NCBI RefSeq assembly: GCF_020410765.1
Contig: NZ_CP084541.1
Location: forward strand, 4,917,001-4,981,000
From: Streptomyces marincola
GTDB taxonomy: Bacteria > Actinomycetota > Actinomycetes > Streptomycetales > Streptomycetaceae
Length of the DNA stretch: 64,000 nt
Reading direction: 5' to 3'
The number at the start of each line of letters is the position of its first letter. Position 1 is the first letter of the stretch. The notes beneath the pieces are model-generated. The model saw nothing but the letters and a program-made list of their open reading frames with translations. It was not told where the DNA came from and searched no databases. A program made the position numbers and the translations under genes. Positions 1 through 8,386 of the stretch are shown here, piece by piece.

Positions 1-1
1 C

Positions 2-754
2 GCCATGGCCACCACGGCCGGGCTCACCGGGGGAGACGTCCTGACCTCGCTCGGGCACCTGGGCCTGGTGATGCTGGTCGTGCTGACCGTCGGCCGGCTG
101 ATCGTCCGGGTGGCGATGAACGCGGCGCTGCGTTCCGGCGTGCGCGGCATGCCCGTGGTCGTGGCGGTCGTACTCGTGGTGCTCTCGGCCGCGGGCACGC
201 AGGCGCTGGAACTTGAGGCGGTCTTCGGCGCGTTCCTCTGCGGCGTGCTCATCGGCGCGAACCGCGGCATCGACATGCGCTCGCTCGAACCGCTGAACAC
301 CACCGTCGTCACGGTGCTCGCGCCGCTGTTCTTCGCCACCGCGGGGCTGCGGATGGACCTGACGGCGCTCGGCGACCCGGAGATCGCCGCCTGGGCGCTC
401 GCCGTGGTCGGCGTCGCCGTGGCCGGCAAGTTCCTCGGGGCGTTCGTCGGCGGCCTCTTCAGCCGCGTCACGCGCTGGGAGGCGCTGGCCCTGGGCGCGG
501 GCATGAACGCGCGCGGCGTGATCGAGGTGATCATCGCGATGATCGGGGTCCGGCTCGGCCTGCTGACCGTCGAGATGTACAGCATCATCGTGCTCGTGGC
601 CGTGCTGACCTCGCTCATGGCGCCGCCGCTGCTGCGCGTGGCCATGAACCGGGTGGAGCACACCGCGGAGGAGGACCTGCGCGAGCGCCGCGTCCTGGAG
701 CTGAGCGGCGCGGTGGCCGACGAGGAGGGCCCGCCCGCCCGGGACCCCGCGTGA
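2..754 (+). CDS. Cation/proton antiporter (CPA2/Kef-like), 5' truncated
   Basis: This is the C-terminal part of a polytopic antiporter; the frame is open to the window edge, so the true start lies upstream. About six or more hydrophobic segments are visible, including an FGAFLCGVLIG segment, a TVLAPLFFATAGLRMDL segment and a GMNARGVIEVIIA segment, which are characteristic of Kef/NhaP-type Na+(K+)/H+ exchangers. The protein ends in a short charged cytoplasmic tail (about residues 215-250) with no obvious TrkA-N/RCK domain. Its expected role is proton-coupled monovalent cation export at the plasma membrane. A stem-loop follows the stop. The ion specificity cannot be read from the sequence. Confidence 0.85.
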   Translation, partial: AMATTAGLTGGDVLTSLGHLGLVMLVVLTVGRLIVRVAMNAALRSGVRGMPVVVAVVLVVLSAAGTQALELEAVFGAFLCGVLIGANRGIDMRSLEPLNTTVVTVLAPLFFATAGLRMDLTALGDPEIAAWALAVVGVAVAGKFLGAFVGGLFSRVTRWEALALGAGMNARGVIEVIIAMIGVRLGLLTVEMYSIIVLVAVLTSLMAPPLLRVAMNRVEHTAEEDLRERRVLELSGAVADEEGPPARDPA

Positions 755-760
755 GCCGGG

Positions 761-788
761 AGCGGCGGTGGGGCGAGCCCCCGCCGCT
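761..788. terminator. Stem-loop terminator after the antiporter gene
   Basis: AGCGGCGG at 761-768 pairs with CCGCCGCT at 781-788. The stem continues as GGG/CCC around a short loop after one bulged T. It lies between the antiporter stop and the convergent sodN stop, so it may serve both. No T-run follows, as is usual in this GC range. Confidence 0.5.
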
Positions 789-911
789 TCGGGCGGGTCC
801 CGGCCCCGCAACGCCCGCCGCCCGGCCCGCCGACACGACGTGTCGCGGACCGGGCGGCGGGGTCGGCCCTGCGGCTTGTCGAACACCGCGGGCCGGAAGG
901 CCGATCGGGGA

Positions 912-1307
912 TCAGGCCTTCTTGGTCTCCCAGAAGATCTTGTCGATCTGGGCGATGTAGTCCAGGGCCTTCTGGCCCGTGGCGGGGTCGGTCGAGCCCT
1001 TGGCGGCGCTGAGGGCCTTGAGGGTGTCGTTGACCAGCTGGTGCAGCTCCGGGTACTTCTCGAAGTGCGGCGGCTTGAAGTAGTCGCTCCACAGCACCGA
1101 GACGTGGTGCTTCGCCAGCTCGGCCCGCTCCTCCTTGATGGTCGTGGCGCGGGCGCGGTAGTGCGGGTCGTCGTTGGCCTGGTACTTCTCCTGGATGGCC
1201 TTCACGGACTCGGCCTCGATCCTGGCCTGGGCCGGGTCGTAGACACCGCACGGGAGGTCGCAGTGGGCGCTGACTTCGACCTTCGGGGCAAACAGGCGGG
1301 AGAGCAT
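912..1307 (-). CDS. sodN: Nickel-containing superoxide dismutase
   Basis: SodN disproportionates superoxide in the cytoplasm using a Ni ion bound by the N-terminal nickel hook. The 131-residue product starts with a 14-residue leader (MLSRLFAPKVEVSA) followed by HCDLPCGVYDP. The mature N-terminal His plus Cys2 and Cys6 are the Ni ligands, and the leader must be removed to expose His1. Length and sequence are typical of the family. The ATG at 1307 is preceded by a GAAGGAC ribosome-binding site and by the family leader, so the longer upstream reading frame is rejected. The divergent sodX encodes the likely leader peptidase. Expression is normally nickel-dependent, but no Nur site was identified here. 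Confidence 0.97.
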   Translation of the reverse strand: MLSRLFAPKVEVSAHCDLPCGVYDPAQARIEAESVKAIQEKYQANDDPHYRARATTIKEERAELAKHHVSVLWSDYFKPPHFEKYPELHQLVNDTLKALSAAKGSTDPATGQKALDYIAQIDKIFWETKKA

Positions 1308-1470
1308 GAAGCTGTCCTTCCTCGTGATCGTCTTCTCCCGGCCGAGATTACTCCGTGCAGGGCGGGTTTTCTCGGCCGACCCGGGGCGGGCGCCCCGGCT
1401 TAGGCCAAAAGTCCAATGCTTGACTGGGGCCGATGACGGACGATGTCCGCGGGAGCGACGAAGGAGTGCG
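1308..1470. promoter_or_regulatory. Divergent sodN/sodX promoter region
   Basis: The 163-bp gap between the two start codons holds back-to-back -35-like hexamers: TTGGAC on the minus strand (1411-1416) and TTGACT on the plus strand (1420-1425). A minus-strand TAATCT (1345-1350) could be a -10 for sodN, but its distance from the -35-like box is too long for a simple promoter. The exact promoters are therefore unresolved. Confidence 0.4.
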
Positions 1471-1884
1471 ATGAGGCTGGGGCTCGCCGAGGTCCGCAAT
1501 CCCTCGATGCTGCCCACGCTGCGGCCCGGGGACCGGCTGCTGCTCGGTTACGGGGCCGCGGTGCGGCCCGGGGACGTGATCGTGCTGCGGCACCCGTTCC
1601 AGCACGACCTGCTGATCGTCAAGCGGGCCGTCGGCCGGCGCGGCGCCGGCTGGTGGGTGGTCGGCGACAACCCCGAGGTGGTGAACGACAGCCGGGAGTT
1701 CGGGCCGGTGCCCGACGGGCTCGTCGTGGCCAGGGCGCTGCTGCGGCTGCGTCCCCCGCACCGGGTGGTCAGGCCCGGCCGGCGGGGCCGTCCGCGTCAG
1801 GGTTCGCCGGTGGCGGTGCTCGCCGCGCTGCCCTCGGCGGTGCGCCCGCTGAGGGCGCGTTCGCGGCGCTTGCGCGCCCGGTAG
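1471..1884 (+). CDS. sodX: Ni-SOD maturation protease (signal peptidase I-like)
   Basis: SodX is the S26-family peptidase that removes the SodN leader. The 137-residue product has the catalytic serine in NPSMLPTLRPGD and the general-base lysine in LIVKRAVG, followed by the GDN motif (VVGDNPEVVNDSREFG) of box E. There is no long N-terminal membrane anchor, as expected for a cytoplasmic substrate. The ATG is preceded by GAAGGAG. The arginine-rich tail runs 88 bp into the convergent CGNR-regulator gene, so the last ~29 codons are read on both strands. Confidence 0.93.
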   Translation: MRLGLAEVRNPSMLPTLRPGDRLLLGYGAAVRPGDVIVLRHPFQHDLLIVKRAVGRRGAGWWVVGDNPEVVNDSREFGPVPDGLVVARALLRLRPPHRVVRPGRRGRPRQGSPVAVLAALPSAVRPLRARSRRLRAR

Positions 1885-2417
1885 GCCGCGACGTTGGCGC
1901 GGGTGGCGCAGCGGTCGGAGCAGTAGCGCCTGGAGCGGTTGGTCGACGTGTCGAGGTAGGCGTTGCGGCAGGGGTCCGCCTCGCAGACGCCGAGCCGGTC
2001 CACGCCGAGTTCGGTGAGCTGGAACGCCAGCCCCATGCACGCGGTCGCCGCGTAGCCCGCGGTGGCGCTCGACGGGTGCTCGGCCAGGTGCAGGTGCCAG
2101 CGGGGGCGGCCCGCGTCGTCCAGGTGGTCGTGGCCCGAGATCTGCGGGCTGGCCGGGTATTCGAGGAGGAGGGCGTTGAGCAGGTCGACGGCCCGCACCT
2201 CGTCCCCCTCGGCCGCGGCGGCGAAGACGGCGCGCAGGCGCGCCCGCACGCCGCGCAGCCGGGTCACGTCGGCCTCGCCGGCCCGGCGGGCGGCCTGCTG
2301 GGACGCGCCGAACAGGGCGCGTACGGCGTCGACGGAGGTCAGGGTGTCCCTGCCGCGCAGCGGCTCCTCGGTGTTGACCAGCCGAACGGCGAAGTCCGAG
2401 TAATAGGTCAGTTCCAC
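1797..2417 (-). CDS. CGNR zinc-finger / ABATE-domain regulator
   Basis: This 206-residue protein has the ABATE-type N-terminal domain (about residues 1-140) and a C-terminal CGNR zinc finger (about 142-190). The finger is seen as CEADPCRNAYLD, then RRYCSDRCATRANVAAYRAR, so the Cys pairs CxxxxC and CxxxC are intact. The family is annotated as putative stress-induced transcription regulators, with the finger binding DNA. The start is GTG at 2417 with AAGGA upstream. It is divergent from a methyltransferase gene and overlaps sodX tail to tail. Targets are unknown. Confidence 0.85.
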   Translation of the reverse strand: MELTYYSDFAVRLVNTEEPLRGRDTLTSVDAVRALFGASQQAARRAGEADVTRLRGVRARLRAVFAAAAEGDEVRAVDLLNALLLEYPASPQISGHDHLDDAGRPRWHLHLAEHPSSATAGYAATACMGLAFQLTELGVDRLGVCEADPCRNAYLDTSTNRSRRYCSDRCATRANVAAYRARKRRERALSGRTAEGSAASTATGEP

Positions 2418-2454
2418 TGGTGTTCCTTACGAGGGCGGGCTATGGTCATCAGCG

Positions 2455-2490
2455 TACTAGTAAGTGGCGTTCTCGATAGGCGACCCTTAC
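2455..2490. promoter_or_regulatory. Possible operator between CGNR regulator and methyltransferase
   Basis: A perfect TACTAGTA palindrome (2455-2462) and an inverted GTAAG/CTTAC pair (2460-2464 and 2486-2490) lie in an AT-richer patch between the divergent start codons. The position fits an operator, but no binding data or family consensus is known to me. Confidence 0.3.
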
Positions 2491-2516
2491 CCGATGTGGT
2501 GCGCGGAGGCACGGAC

Positions 2517-3281
2517 ATGACCGACTGGCAGAGCTGGCAGGAGAGTTGGGACCGGCAGCAGGAGTGGTACCTGCCGGACCGCGAGGAGCGGTTCCGCGTC
2601 ATGCTCGACATGGTGGAGGCGGTCGCCGGGGACCGGCCCCGCGTGCTCGACCTGGCCTGCGGCACGGGCAGCATCACCGCCCGCCTGCTGAAGCGGTACC
2701 CCGGCGCGGTCAGCACGGGCGTCGACCTCGACCCGGTCCTGCTCACCATCGCGCGCGGCACCTTCGCGGGGGACGACCGCGTCGCCTTCGTGCGCGCCGA
2801 CCTCTCCGCGCCCGACTGGCGCGACGCGCTGCCGTACGACTCCTACGACGCCGTCGTCACGGCCACCGCGCTGCACTGGTTGCGTGAGGAGCCGCTGCGC
2901 GCCCTGTACGGGCACCTGGCGGAGCTGGTGCGGCCGGGCGGCGTGTTCCTGAACGCCGACCACATGCCGGACGAGTCGACGCCCCGGATCAACGCGGCCG
3001 AGCGCGCGCTGCGCGTCGCGCGGCAGGAGCGGGCGCGGACGGCGGGCGCGCGGGACTGGGTGGACTGGTGGGACGCGGTCGCCGCGACGCCCGAGCTGGC
3101 CGGGCAGGCGGCCGAGCGCTTCGCGCTCTTCGGCAGGCCGACGAAGGAGCGCAACGATCACGGCGACGACGCGGTGCCGGACGCCCGGTGGCACGCGGAG
3201 GCGCTGCGGGCGGCCGGTTTCGCCGAGGCCCGCACGGCGTGGAGTTCCCTGACCGACGCGCTGGTCATCGCCCTGCGGTGA
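2517..3281 (+). CDS. Class I SAM-dependent methyltransferase
   Basis: The 254-residue protein shows the SAM-binding motif I VLDLACGTGSI (about residues 43-53), the acidic motif II in STGVDLDPVLL, a motif III-like YDAVVTATALHWL and a VRPGGVFLNADH strand. This is the Methyltransf_25/11 fold. The substrate is not readable; such proteins act on small molecules in the cytosol. The ATG at 2517 is chosen because GGAGG lies upstream; the longer open frame to 1443 overlaps sodX and is spurious. A strong hairpin follows the stop. Confidence 0.88.
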   Translation: MTDWQSWQESWDRQQEWYLPDREERFRVMLDMVEAVAGDRPRVLDLACGTGSITARLLKRYPGAVSTGVDLDPVLLTIARGTFAGDDRVAFVRADLSAPDWRDALPYDSYDAVVTATALHWLREEPLRALYGHLAELVRPGGVFLNADHMPDESTPRINAAERALRVARQERARTAGARDWVDWWDAVAATPELAGQAAERFALFGRPTKERNDHGDDAVPDARWHAEALRAAGFAEARTAWSSLTDALVIALR

Positions 3282-3307
3282 CCGGCCGCCGGCGGCGGAA
3301 CGGCCCG

Positions 3308-3342
3308 GGGCCCGGGCGCGCGTGAAGCGCGCGCCCGGGCCC
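3308..3342. terminator. Bidirectional terminator between convergent genes
   Basis: A perfect 15-bp GC stem (3308-3322 with 3328-3342) closes a TGAAG loop. It lies between the methyltransferase stop and the convergent malic-enzyme stop and can serve both. Confidence 0.75.
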
Positions 3343-3356
3343 AGGACCGCGTGGGG

Positions 3357-4553
3357 CTACGCCCGGGCGACGCCCTCATCGCGCGCCGCCTGGGCGACGG
3401 CCGCGGCCACGGCCGGGGCGACGCGTTCGTCGAACGGCGAGGGGATCACCCGCGACGGCGTCAGCTCGTCCGCGACCACGGCGGCGAGCGCCTCGGCGGC
3501 GGCCAGCTTCATGCCCTCGGTGATCCGCGTGGCGCGCACCGACAGCGCGCCGGAGAAGATGCCGGGGAACGCGAGCACGTTGTTGATCTGGTTCGGGTAG
3601 TCGCTGCGGCCCGTGGCCACCACGGAGGCGTACCGGGCGGCGACCTCGGGGTGGATCTCCGGGTCCGGGTTGGCCATGGCGAAGATGAACGCGCCGGGCG
3701 CCATCTTCGCCACCGCGGGCTCGGGCACCGTGCCGCCGCTCACGCCGACGAACACGTCGGCGCCGTCGAGCGCGTCCGCGAGCGAGCCGGTCAGGCCGTC
3801 GCGGTTGGTCAGGTCCGCGAGCTCGCGCTTGACGTCCGTCAGGTCCGTGCGGCCCTGTTCGACGATGCCCTTGCGGTCGCAGACCACGACGTCCCCGACG
3901 CCGGCGCCGAGCAGGATCTTCGCGATGGCGACGCCGGCCGCACCGGCGCCCGAGATCACCACCCGCAGGTCGCCGAGCAGCCGGCCGGTCAGCCGTGCGG
4001 CGTTGCGCAGCGCGGCGAGCGTGACGACGGCCGTGCCGTGCTGGTCGTCGTGGAAGACGGGGATGTCCAGCCGCTCCTGGAGCTTGCGCTCGATCTCGAA
4101 GCAGCGCGGCGCCGAGATGTCCTCCAGGTTCACGCCGCCGAACGACGGCGCCAGCCGGGCGACCGTCTCGACGAGTTCGTCCGGGTCGCGGCAGTCGAGC
4201 GCGATCGGCACGGCGTCCACGCCGCCGAACTGCTTGAAGAGGATCGCCTTGCCCTCCATCACGGGCAGGGACGCCTCCGGGCCGATGTCGCCGAGGCCGA
4301 GCACCGCGCTGCCGTCCGTGACGACGGCGACGACCTGCGACTTCCACGTGTACTCGTGGACCAGGTCGGGCTGCTCGGCGATCGCGTCGCACACGCGCGC
4401 GACTCCCGGCGTGTAGGCGAGGGACAGGTCATCCGTGTCACGCAGCGGAACGGTCGCGGCGACCGCCATCTTGCCGCCGCGGTGCAGCGCGAACGCGGGG
4501 TCGATCCCCGCGTCCACCAGCTCGTTCCCCGGATTGACAATCTCCGATGCCAC
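3357..4553 (-). CDS. NAD(P)-dependent malic enzyme
   Basis: The enzyme oxidatively decarboxylates malate to pyruvate, supplying reducing power. The 398-residue product shows the malic N-terminal domain (LSLAYTPGVARVCDAI; KSQVVAVVTDGSAVLGLGDIG; ALDCRDPDELVETV; EDISAPRCFEIERKL with HDDQHGTAVVTLAAL) and the NAD(P)-binding domain with ISGAGAAGVAIAKIL. The length is that of the short bacterial form without a phosphotransacetylase tail. I chose the GTG at 4553 because GAAGGGG sits just upstream and MASEIVNP matches remembered Streptomyces N-termini; an ATG at 4577 is the alternative. Cofactor preference is not evident. Confidence 0.93.
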   Translation of the reverse strand: MASEIVNPGNELVDAGIDPAFALHRGGKMAVAATVPLRDTDDLSLAYTPGVARVCDAIAEQPDLVHEYTWKSQVVAVVTDGSAVLGLGDIGPEASLPVMEGKAILFKQFGGVDAVPIALDCRDPDELVETVARLAPSFGGVNLEDISAPRCFEIERKLQERLDIPVFHDDQHGTAVVTLAALRNAARLTGRLLGDLRVVISGAGAAGVAIAKILLGAGVGDVVVCDRKGIVEQGRTDLTDVKRELADLTNRDGLTGSLADALDGADVFVGVSGGTVPEPAVAKMAPGAFIFAMANPDPEIHPEVAARYASVVATGRSDYPNQINNVLAFPGIFSGALSVRATRITEGMKLAAAEALAAVVADELTPSRVIPSPFDERVAPAVAAAVAQAARDEGVARA

Positions 4554-4971
4554 TGAATTGACCCCTTCGTTTCGCATCGCATGGTGAGGGTTTGGTTCCG
4601 CCTCCCGGTCGGGAGGCGCGCGGGTACCACGTCCGCCGCGGTGCGCGGCGGGCGCCGGGCGCGTTCGCACACGCGCCCCGGTCCCCGGGTGAGGGGTGAT
4701 AACAATTCGTTCTACCGGATGGCGGCCAACGGCGAGGGAAGTGTTCGGTAACCGGACGGTGGCTGCCCGGACTTCGGGCGTTCACCCGCGCGCGGCCCGC
4801 GTTCGGCGCCGGTGGCGGCCCCCCGCCGTTACCTGATCTTGATAATCGGGGCGGTCGGATGAGCGTTTTCGGTGGCAGGATGCCCTGCATCGAAAAACCA
4901 CACAGACGCGTGACACCCGAAGACGTGTGCCGCTTCTCGGAGACCTTCCGCCACCCCAGGAGGACCGCGCC
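4554..4971. other. 418-bp intergenic region, divergent promoters
   Basis: No gene is seen here. It separates the malic enzyme from the ABC operon. AT-richer islands occur near 4700-4715 (GATAACAATTCG) and 4838-4850 (CTTGATAATCGG), which are plausible promoter parts for the two divergent units. No clear -35/-10 pair with standard spacing was found, and no riboswitch-like structure was recognised. Confidence 0.4.
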
Positions 4972-5904
4972 ATGACCGCCAGTGCCCCCCGCCGTCTGCG
5001 CCTGGCCGCGATCGGCGCGTTCGCCGCCACCGGCGCGCTGCTGCTCAGCGCCTGCGGCGACCAGACCGACGACGGCGGGAGCGGGGGGAGCGGCGAGGAG
5101 ACCGCGGCCGAGGGCTCGGCGGAGCCGGGCGGGGACGGCACCCCGGCGGACCTGCTGCCGCAGGCCATCAGGGACGCGGGGACGATCCGGGTCGGCTCGG
5201 ACATCGCGTACCCGCCGATCGAGTTCTACGACGAGAACGAGGAGGTCGCGGGCATCGACCCGGCCATCGCCTCGGCACTCGGCGAGGTGCTCGGCGTCGA
5301 TTTCGTCTTCGAGAACGGCACCTTCGATGGCCTGCTCGTCGGCCTGAGCAGCGGCCGCCACGACGTCGTCATATCGGCCGTGACGGACACCAGGGAGCGC
5401 CAGGAAGGCGGCATCGACTTCGTCAACTACTTCCAGGCCGGCTCCGCCCTCCTGGTGCCCGCGGGCAACCCGGATGGCATCGAGAGCGTGGAGGACCTGT
5501 GCGGCCTCTCCGTGGCCGCCCAGCAGGGCACCGCGAACGAAGCGGTTCTCCTTGAGCAGGCGGAAACCTGCGACGAGCCGATCGACACGGTGATCAACTC
5601 GGTGGACTCCGAATCGATCACCGCGCTCCAGAGCGGCCGGGCCGACGTCCTGATCACCGACTACCCGGTGGCCCTCTACAACGAGGCGGAAGGCGGCGGC
5701 GGCGACACGTTCGAGGTCGTCGGCGAGCAGATCGACGCCGCGCCCTACGGCATCGCCGTGCCGGCCGACCAGCCGGAGCTGCGGGACGCCATCCAGGCCG
5801 CGCTCCAGCAGATCATCGACGACGGCACCTACGCCGAGGTCCTGGCCGAATGGAACGCCGAGGCCGGGGCCGTCGACGAGGCCACCGTCAACGCCGGCGA
5901 GTGA
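4972..5904 (+). CDS. Polar amino-acid ABC transporter substrate-binding lipoprotein
   Basis: This 310-residue class II/III periplasmic-binding-type protein captures a polar amino acid outside the membrane. A signal peptide runs to the lipobox LLLSACG, with lipidated Cys28, followed by a Gly/Glu/Asp-rich linker to about residue 60. The domain then begins TIRVGSDIAYPPIEFYDEN and includes VVISAVTDTRERQ, GLSVAAQQGT and RADVLITDYPVA, typical of SBP_bac_3. The ATG has an AGGAGG upstream. The stop overlaps the GTG of the permease gene. The ligand is probably Glu/Gln or Arg-like but cannot be decided from sequence. Confidence 0.93.
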   Translation: MTASAPRRLRLAAIGAFAATGALLLSACGDQTDDGGSGGSGEETAAEGSAEPGGDGTPADLLPQAIRDAGTIRVGSDIAYPPIEFYDENEEVAGIDPAIASALGEVLGVDFVFENGTFDGLLVGLSSGRHDVVISAVTDTRERQEGGIDFVNYFQAGSALLVPAGNPDGIESVEDLCGLSVAAQQGTANEAVLLEQAETCDEPIDTVINSVDSESITALQSGRADVLITDYPVALYNEAEGGGGDTFEVVGEQIDAAPYGIAVPADQPELRDAIQAALQQIIDDGTYAEVLAEWNAEAGAVDEATVNAGE

Positions 5905-6854
5905 CCGACGTGCCCGACCTCACCAAGGAGCCCGGGCCCGAGCCGGGGCAGGACAGCGTTCCGCCGGAGGCCATCGTCGCGATCCCCGTGCGGCACTGGG
6001 GCCGCTGGGTCGGCGCGCTCGTCGTGTGCGCGCTGCTGGCCTGGCTCGCCTGGTCGTTCGTGAACTCCGACATCCGGTGGGAGGTCGTCGGCGAGTACCT
6101 GACCTACGACCGCATCGTCGAGGGCGCGGCGAACACGCTGTGGATCACCGTGCTCTCCATGCTGATCGGCCTCGTGCTCGGCATGCTGCTCGCGGTGATG
6201 CGGCTGTCGGACAATCCGGTGCTCTCGAACGTCGCGTGGGGCTACATCTGGTTCTTCCGCGGCACGCCGGTCCTCGTCCAGCTCGTCCTCTGGTACAACC
6301 TGTCGATCATCTTCGACACGATGAACTTCGGGTTCTACAAGGACGAGACGAACGACATCATCACGCCCTTCGTCGCCGCCCTCCTCGGCCTCGGTCTGAA
6401 CGAGGCCGCCTACATGGCGGAGATCGCCCGCGCCGGCATCCTGTCGGTCGACCACGGGCAGACGGAGGCCGCCCAGGCCCTCGGCATGAACAAGGCGAAG
6501 ACGACGCGCCGCATCGTGCTGCCGCAGGCGATGCGCGTGATCATCCCGCCGACGGGCAACGAGTTCATCAACATGCTGAAGACGTCCTCCCTGGTCTCCG
6601 TCGTGCAGTTCGAGGACCTGTTCTGGGCCGCCGACATCGTCGGCTCGCGCGGCAACCTGGTGATGGAGCTGTTCGTCGTGGCGACCGTCTGGTACCTGAT
6701 GCTGACGACCGTGTTCAGCATCGGCCAGTACTACCTGGAACGGCACTACGCGAAGGGCTCCGACCGCGCCCTGCCGCCCACGCCGCTGCAACGGATGCGC
6801 GCGCACCTGACGAGCTTCAGGACCAAGAGCCAGGTGGGAGGGACGACGGTATGA
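5901..6854 (+). CDS. Polar amino-acid ABC transporter permease
   Basis: The 317-residue membrane protein has an N-terminal TM helix near residues 33-54. The HisMQ/GlnP-type permease core follows: RIVEGAANTLWITVLSM, WFFRGTPVLVQLVLWY, and the EAA loop AAQALGMNKAKTTRRIVLPQ that docks the ATPase. At least five hydrophobic segments are visible. The GTG at 5901 overlaps the binding-protein stop by four bases (GTGA), giving translational coupling; a GTG at 5910 is an alternative. The stop overlaps the ATPase start. Confidence 0.92.
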   Translation: MTDVPDLTKEPGPEPGQDSVPPEAIVAIPVRHWGRWVGALVVCALLAWLAWSFVNSDIRWEVVGEYLTYDRIVEGAANTLWITVLSMLIGLVLGMLLAVMRLSDNPVLSNVAWGYIWFFRGTPVLVQLVLWYNLSIIFDTMNFGFYKDETNDIITPFVAALLGLGLNEAAYMAEIARAGILSVDHGQTEAAQALGMNKAKTTRRIVLPQAMRVIIPPTGNEFINMLKTSSLVSVVQFEDLFWAADIVGSRGNLVMELFVVATVWYLMLTTVFSIGQYYLERHYAKGSDRALPPTPLQRMRAHLTSFRTKSQVGGTTV

Positions 6855-7690
6855 GCGGGACGCCTGACCGCGCCGGGGGCGCGGCGGACGGCGCCGGCGG
6901 GGACCGTGCCGGTGAGGGCGGCGCGAGCGGGCACCCGATGGTGCTGGCCGAGCGGGTGCACAAGTCGTTCGGCCCGGTCGAGGTGCTGCGCGGCATCGAC
7001 CTGCGGGTCGAGCCGGGCGAGGTGATGTGCATCGTCGGCCCGTCCGGCTCGGGCAAGTCGACCTTCCTGCGCTGCATCAACCACCTGGAGAAGATCGACG
7101 CCGGCCGCCTGTGGGTGGACGGCGGCCTGGTGGGCTACCGGCAGAAGGGCGACCGGCTCTACGAGATGCGTGAGCGCGAGGTCGCGGCCCAGCGGCGGGA
7201 CATCGGCATGGTGTTCCAGCGCTTCAACCTCTTCCCCCACATGACCGCGGCGGAGAACGTGATGGAGGCGCCCGTCCAGGTCAGGGGCCTGTCCAGGGCC
7301 CGGGCCCGGGAGCGCGCGGAGGAACTGCTCGGCCGGGTGGGGCTGGCCGACCGCATGGAGAACTACCCGGCGCAGCTGTCCGGCGGGCAGCAGCAGCGCG
7401 TCGCCATCGCGAGGGCGCTCGCGATGGACCCCAAGCTGATGCTGTTCGACGAGCCCACGTCGGCGCTCGACCCCGAGCTGGTCGGCGAGGTGCTCGACGT
7501 CATGCGCGGCCTGGCCGAGGACGGGATGACGATGATCGTCGTCACGCACGAGATGGGTTTCGCGCGGGAGGTCGGGGACTCGCTGGTGTTCATGGACGAG
7601 GGCGCGGTCGTGGAGTCGGGGCACCCGCGGGACGTGCTGACGGACCCGAGCCACGCGCGCACCCGCGCGTTCCTCTCCAAGGTGCTGTAG
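6851..7690 (+). CDS. Polar amino-acid ABC transporter ATPase
   Basis: This 279-residue ATPase energises the upstream permease. Walker A GPSGSGKS lies at residues 63-70; the Q-loop (MVFQRFNLFPHMT), the signature LSGGQQQRVAIARAL, Walker B LMLFDEP and the switch His in VVTHEMGF are all intact. A 30-residue Gly/Ala/Asp-rich extension precedes the domain. The ATG overlaps the permease TGA (ATGA). A hairpin follows the gene, closing a three-gene operon. Confidence 0.95.
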   Translation: MSGTPDRAGGAADGAGGDRAGEGGASGHPMVLAERVHKSFGPVEVLRGIDLRVEPGEVMCIVGPSGSGKSTFLRCINHLEKIDAGRLWVDGGLVGYRQKGDRLYEMREREVAAQRRDIGMVFQRFNLFPHMTAAENVMEAPVQVRGLSRARARERAEELLGRVGLADRMENYPAQLSGGQQQRVAIARALAMDPKLMLFDEPTSALDPELVGEVLDVMRGLAEDGMTMIVVTHEMGFAREVGDSLVFMDEGAVVESGHPRDVLTDPSHARTRAFLSKVL

Positions 7691-7726
7691 GGGCGCCGGC
7701 CGGCCGCCCCGGAACGCCGCGATCCG

Positions 7727-7757
7727 CCGGGCCGGGGCCCGGTGCGCCCCGGCCCGG
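7727..7757. terminator. Terminator hairpin after the ABC operon
   Basis: A perfect 11-bp stem, CCGGGCCGGGG (7727-7737) with CCCCGGCCCGG (7747-7757), closes a 9-nt loop. It sits between the convergent ABC ATPase and GNAT genes and could act for both. Confidence 0.65.
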
Positions 7758-7761
7758 CAGG

Positions 7762-8304
7762 TCAGGCCGGGAGGCGCGTCCACGCCTCCACGGGCGTGCC
7801 GTCCGCGTCCCGCGGGGTCAACTGGCCCGCCTTGCCCCAGCCCCACGACTGGAACGCGGCCCGCGCGGGCGCATTGCCCGGCTGGAGCAGGGCGAGTTGG
7901 GGGAGCGTGCCGTTGCGGGACAGCAGCTCCCGGTGCAGCCGCGTCCCGATCTCCCGGCGCCGCCGCCCCTTAGCCACCACGGGCCCGGTCACGACGAACA
8001 CCTGGCGCGCGGCGGCCACGGCCGGCAGGCCGTCCTGGCCCTCCGTGAACGACTCCCACCACCGGCCGCCGCGTTCGGCGCGGAACCCGTAGGCGCAGCC
8101 CACGAGGGCGGGGCCGCCCGCCACGATCATGTCGAACCCGTCCTGCTGCACGTCGTGGTCGACGAACCACCGGATGAACGCCTCCCGGTCCGGCGCCCGC
8201 ACCCCCGGCTCGTCCCGCAGCGCGTCGGTGAACAGATCCCCGACGTCCTCCCGTTCGGTCTCGGCCTGCCACCTGCTCAGCCGCCGAAGGAACACCGTGC
8301 CCAT
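7762..8304 (-). CDS. GNAT-family N-acetyltransferase
   Basis: The 180-residue product has the GNAT fold layout: GGPALVGCAYGFRA (beta4 region), ARQVFVVTGPVVAKGRRRREIGTRLHREL (beta4-alpha3 with an R/G-R-R-x-I-G acetyl-CoA pyrophosphate loop) and LALLQPGNAPARAAFQSWGW (alpha4-beta7). It presumably transfers acetyl from acetyl-CoA to an unknown amine. The ATG at 8304 has GGGGAGG six bases upstream, so the longer start at 8328 is rejected. It is divergent from the oxidoreductase gene. Confidence 0.82.
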   Translation of the reverse strand: MGTVFLRRLSRWQAETEREDVGDLFTDALRDEPGVRAPDREAFIRWFVDHDVQQDGFDMIVAGGPALVGCAYGFRAERGGRWWESFTEGQDGLPAVAAARQVFVVTGPVVAKGRRRREIGTRLHRELLSRNGTLPQLALLQPGNAPARAAFQSWGWGKAGQLTPRDADGTPVEAWTRLPA

Positions 8305-8374
8305 GCCAACCTCCCCGCGAGCTGTCATCGTCCCACGTCACCGCCCGTTCTGGAATGGAACGCCGGATGGCCGC

Positions 8375-8380
8375 TAGCGT
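8375..8380 (+). promoter_or_regulatory. -10 element of a probably leaderless transcript
   Basis: TAGCGT ends six bases before the ATG at 8387 and no Shine-Dalgarno sequence is present. Transcription should start at or next to the A of the start codon. The -35 region is not recognisable. Confidence 0.45.
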
Positions 8381-8386
8381 GGGGCC

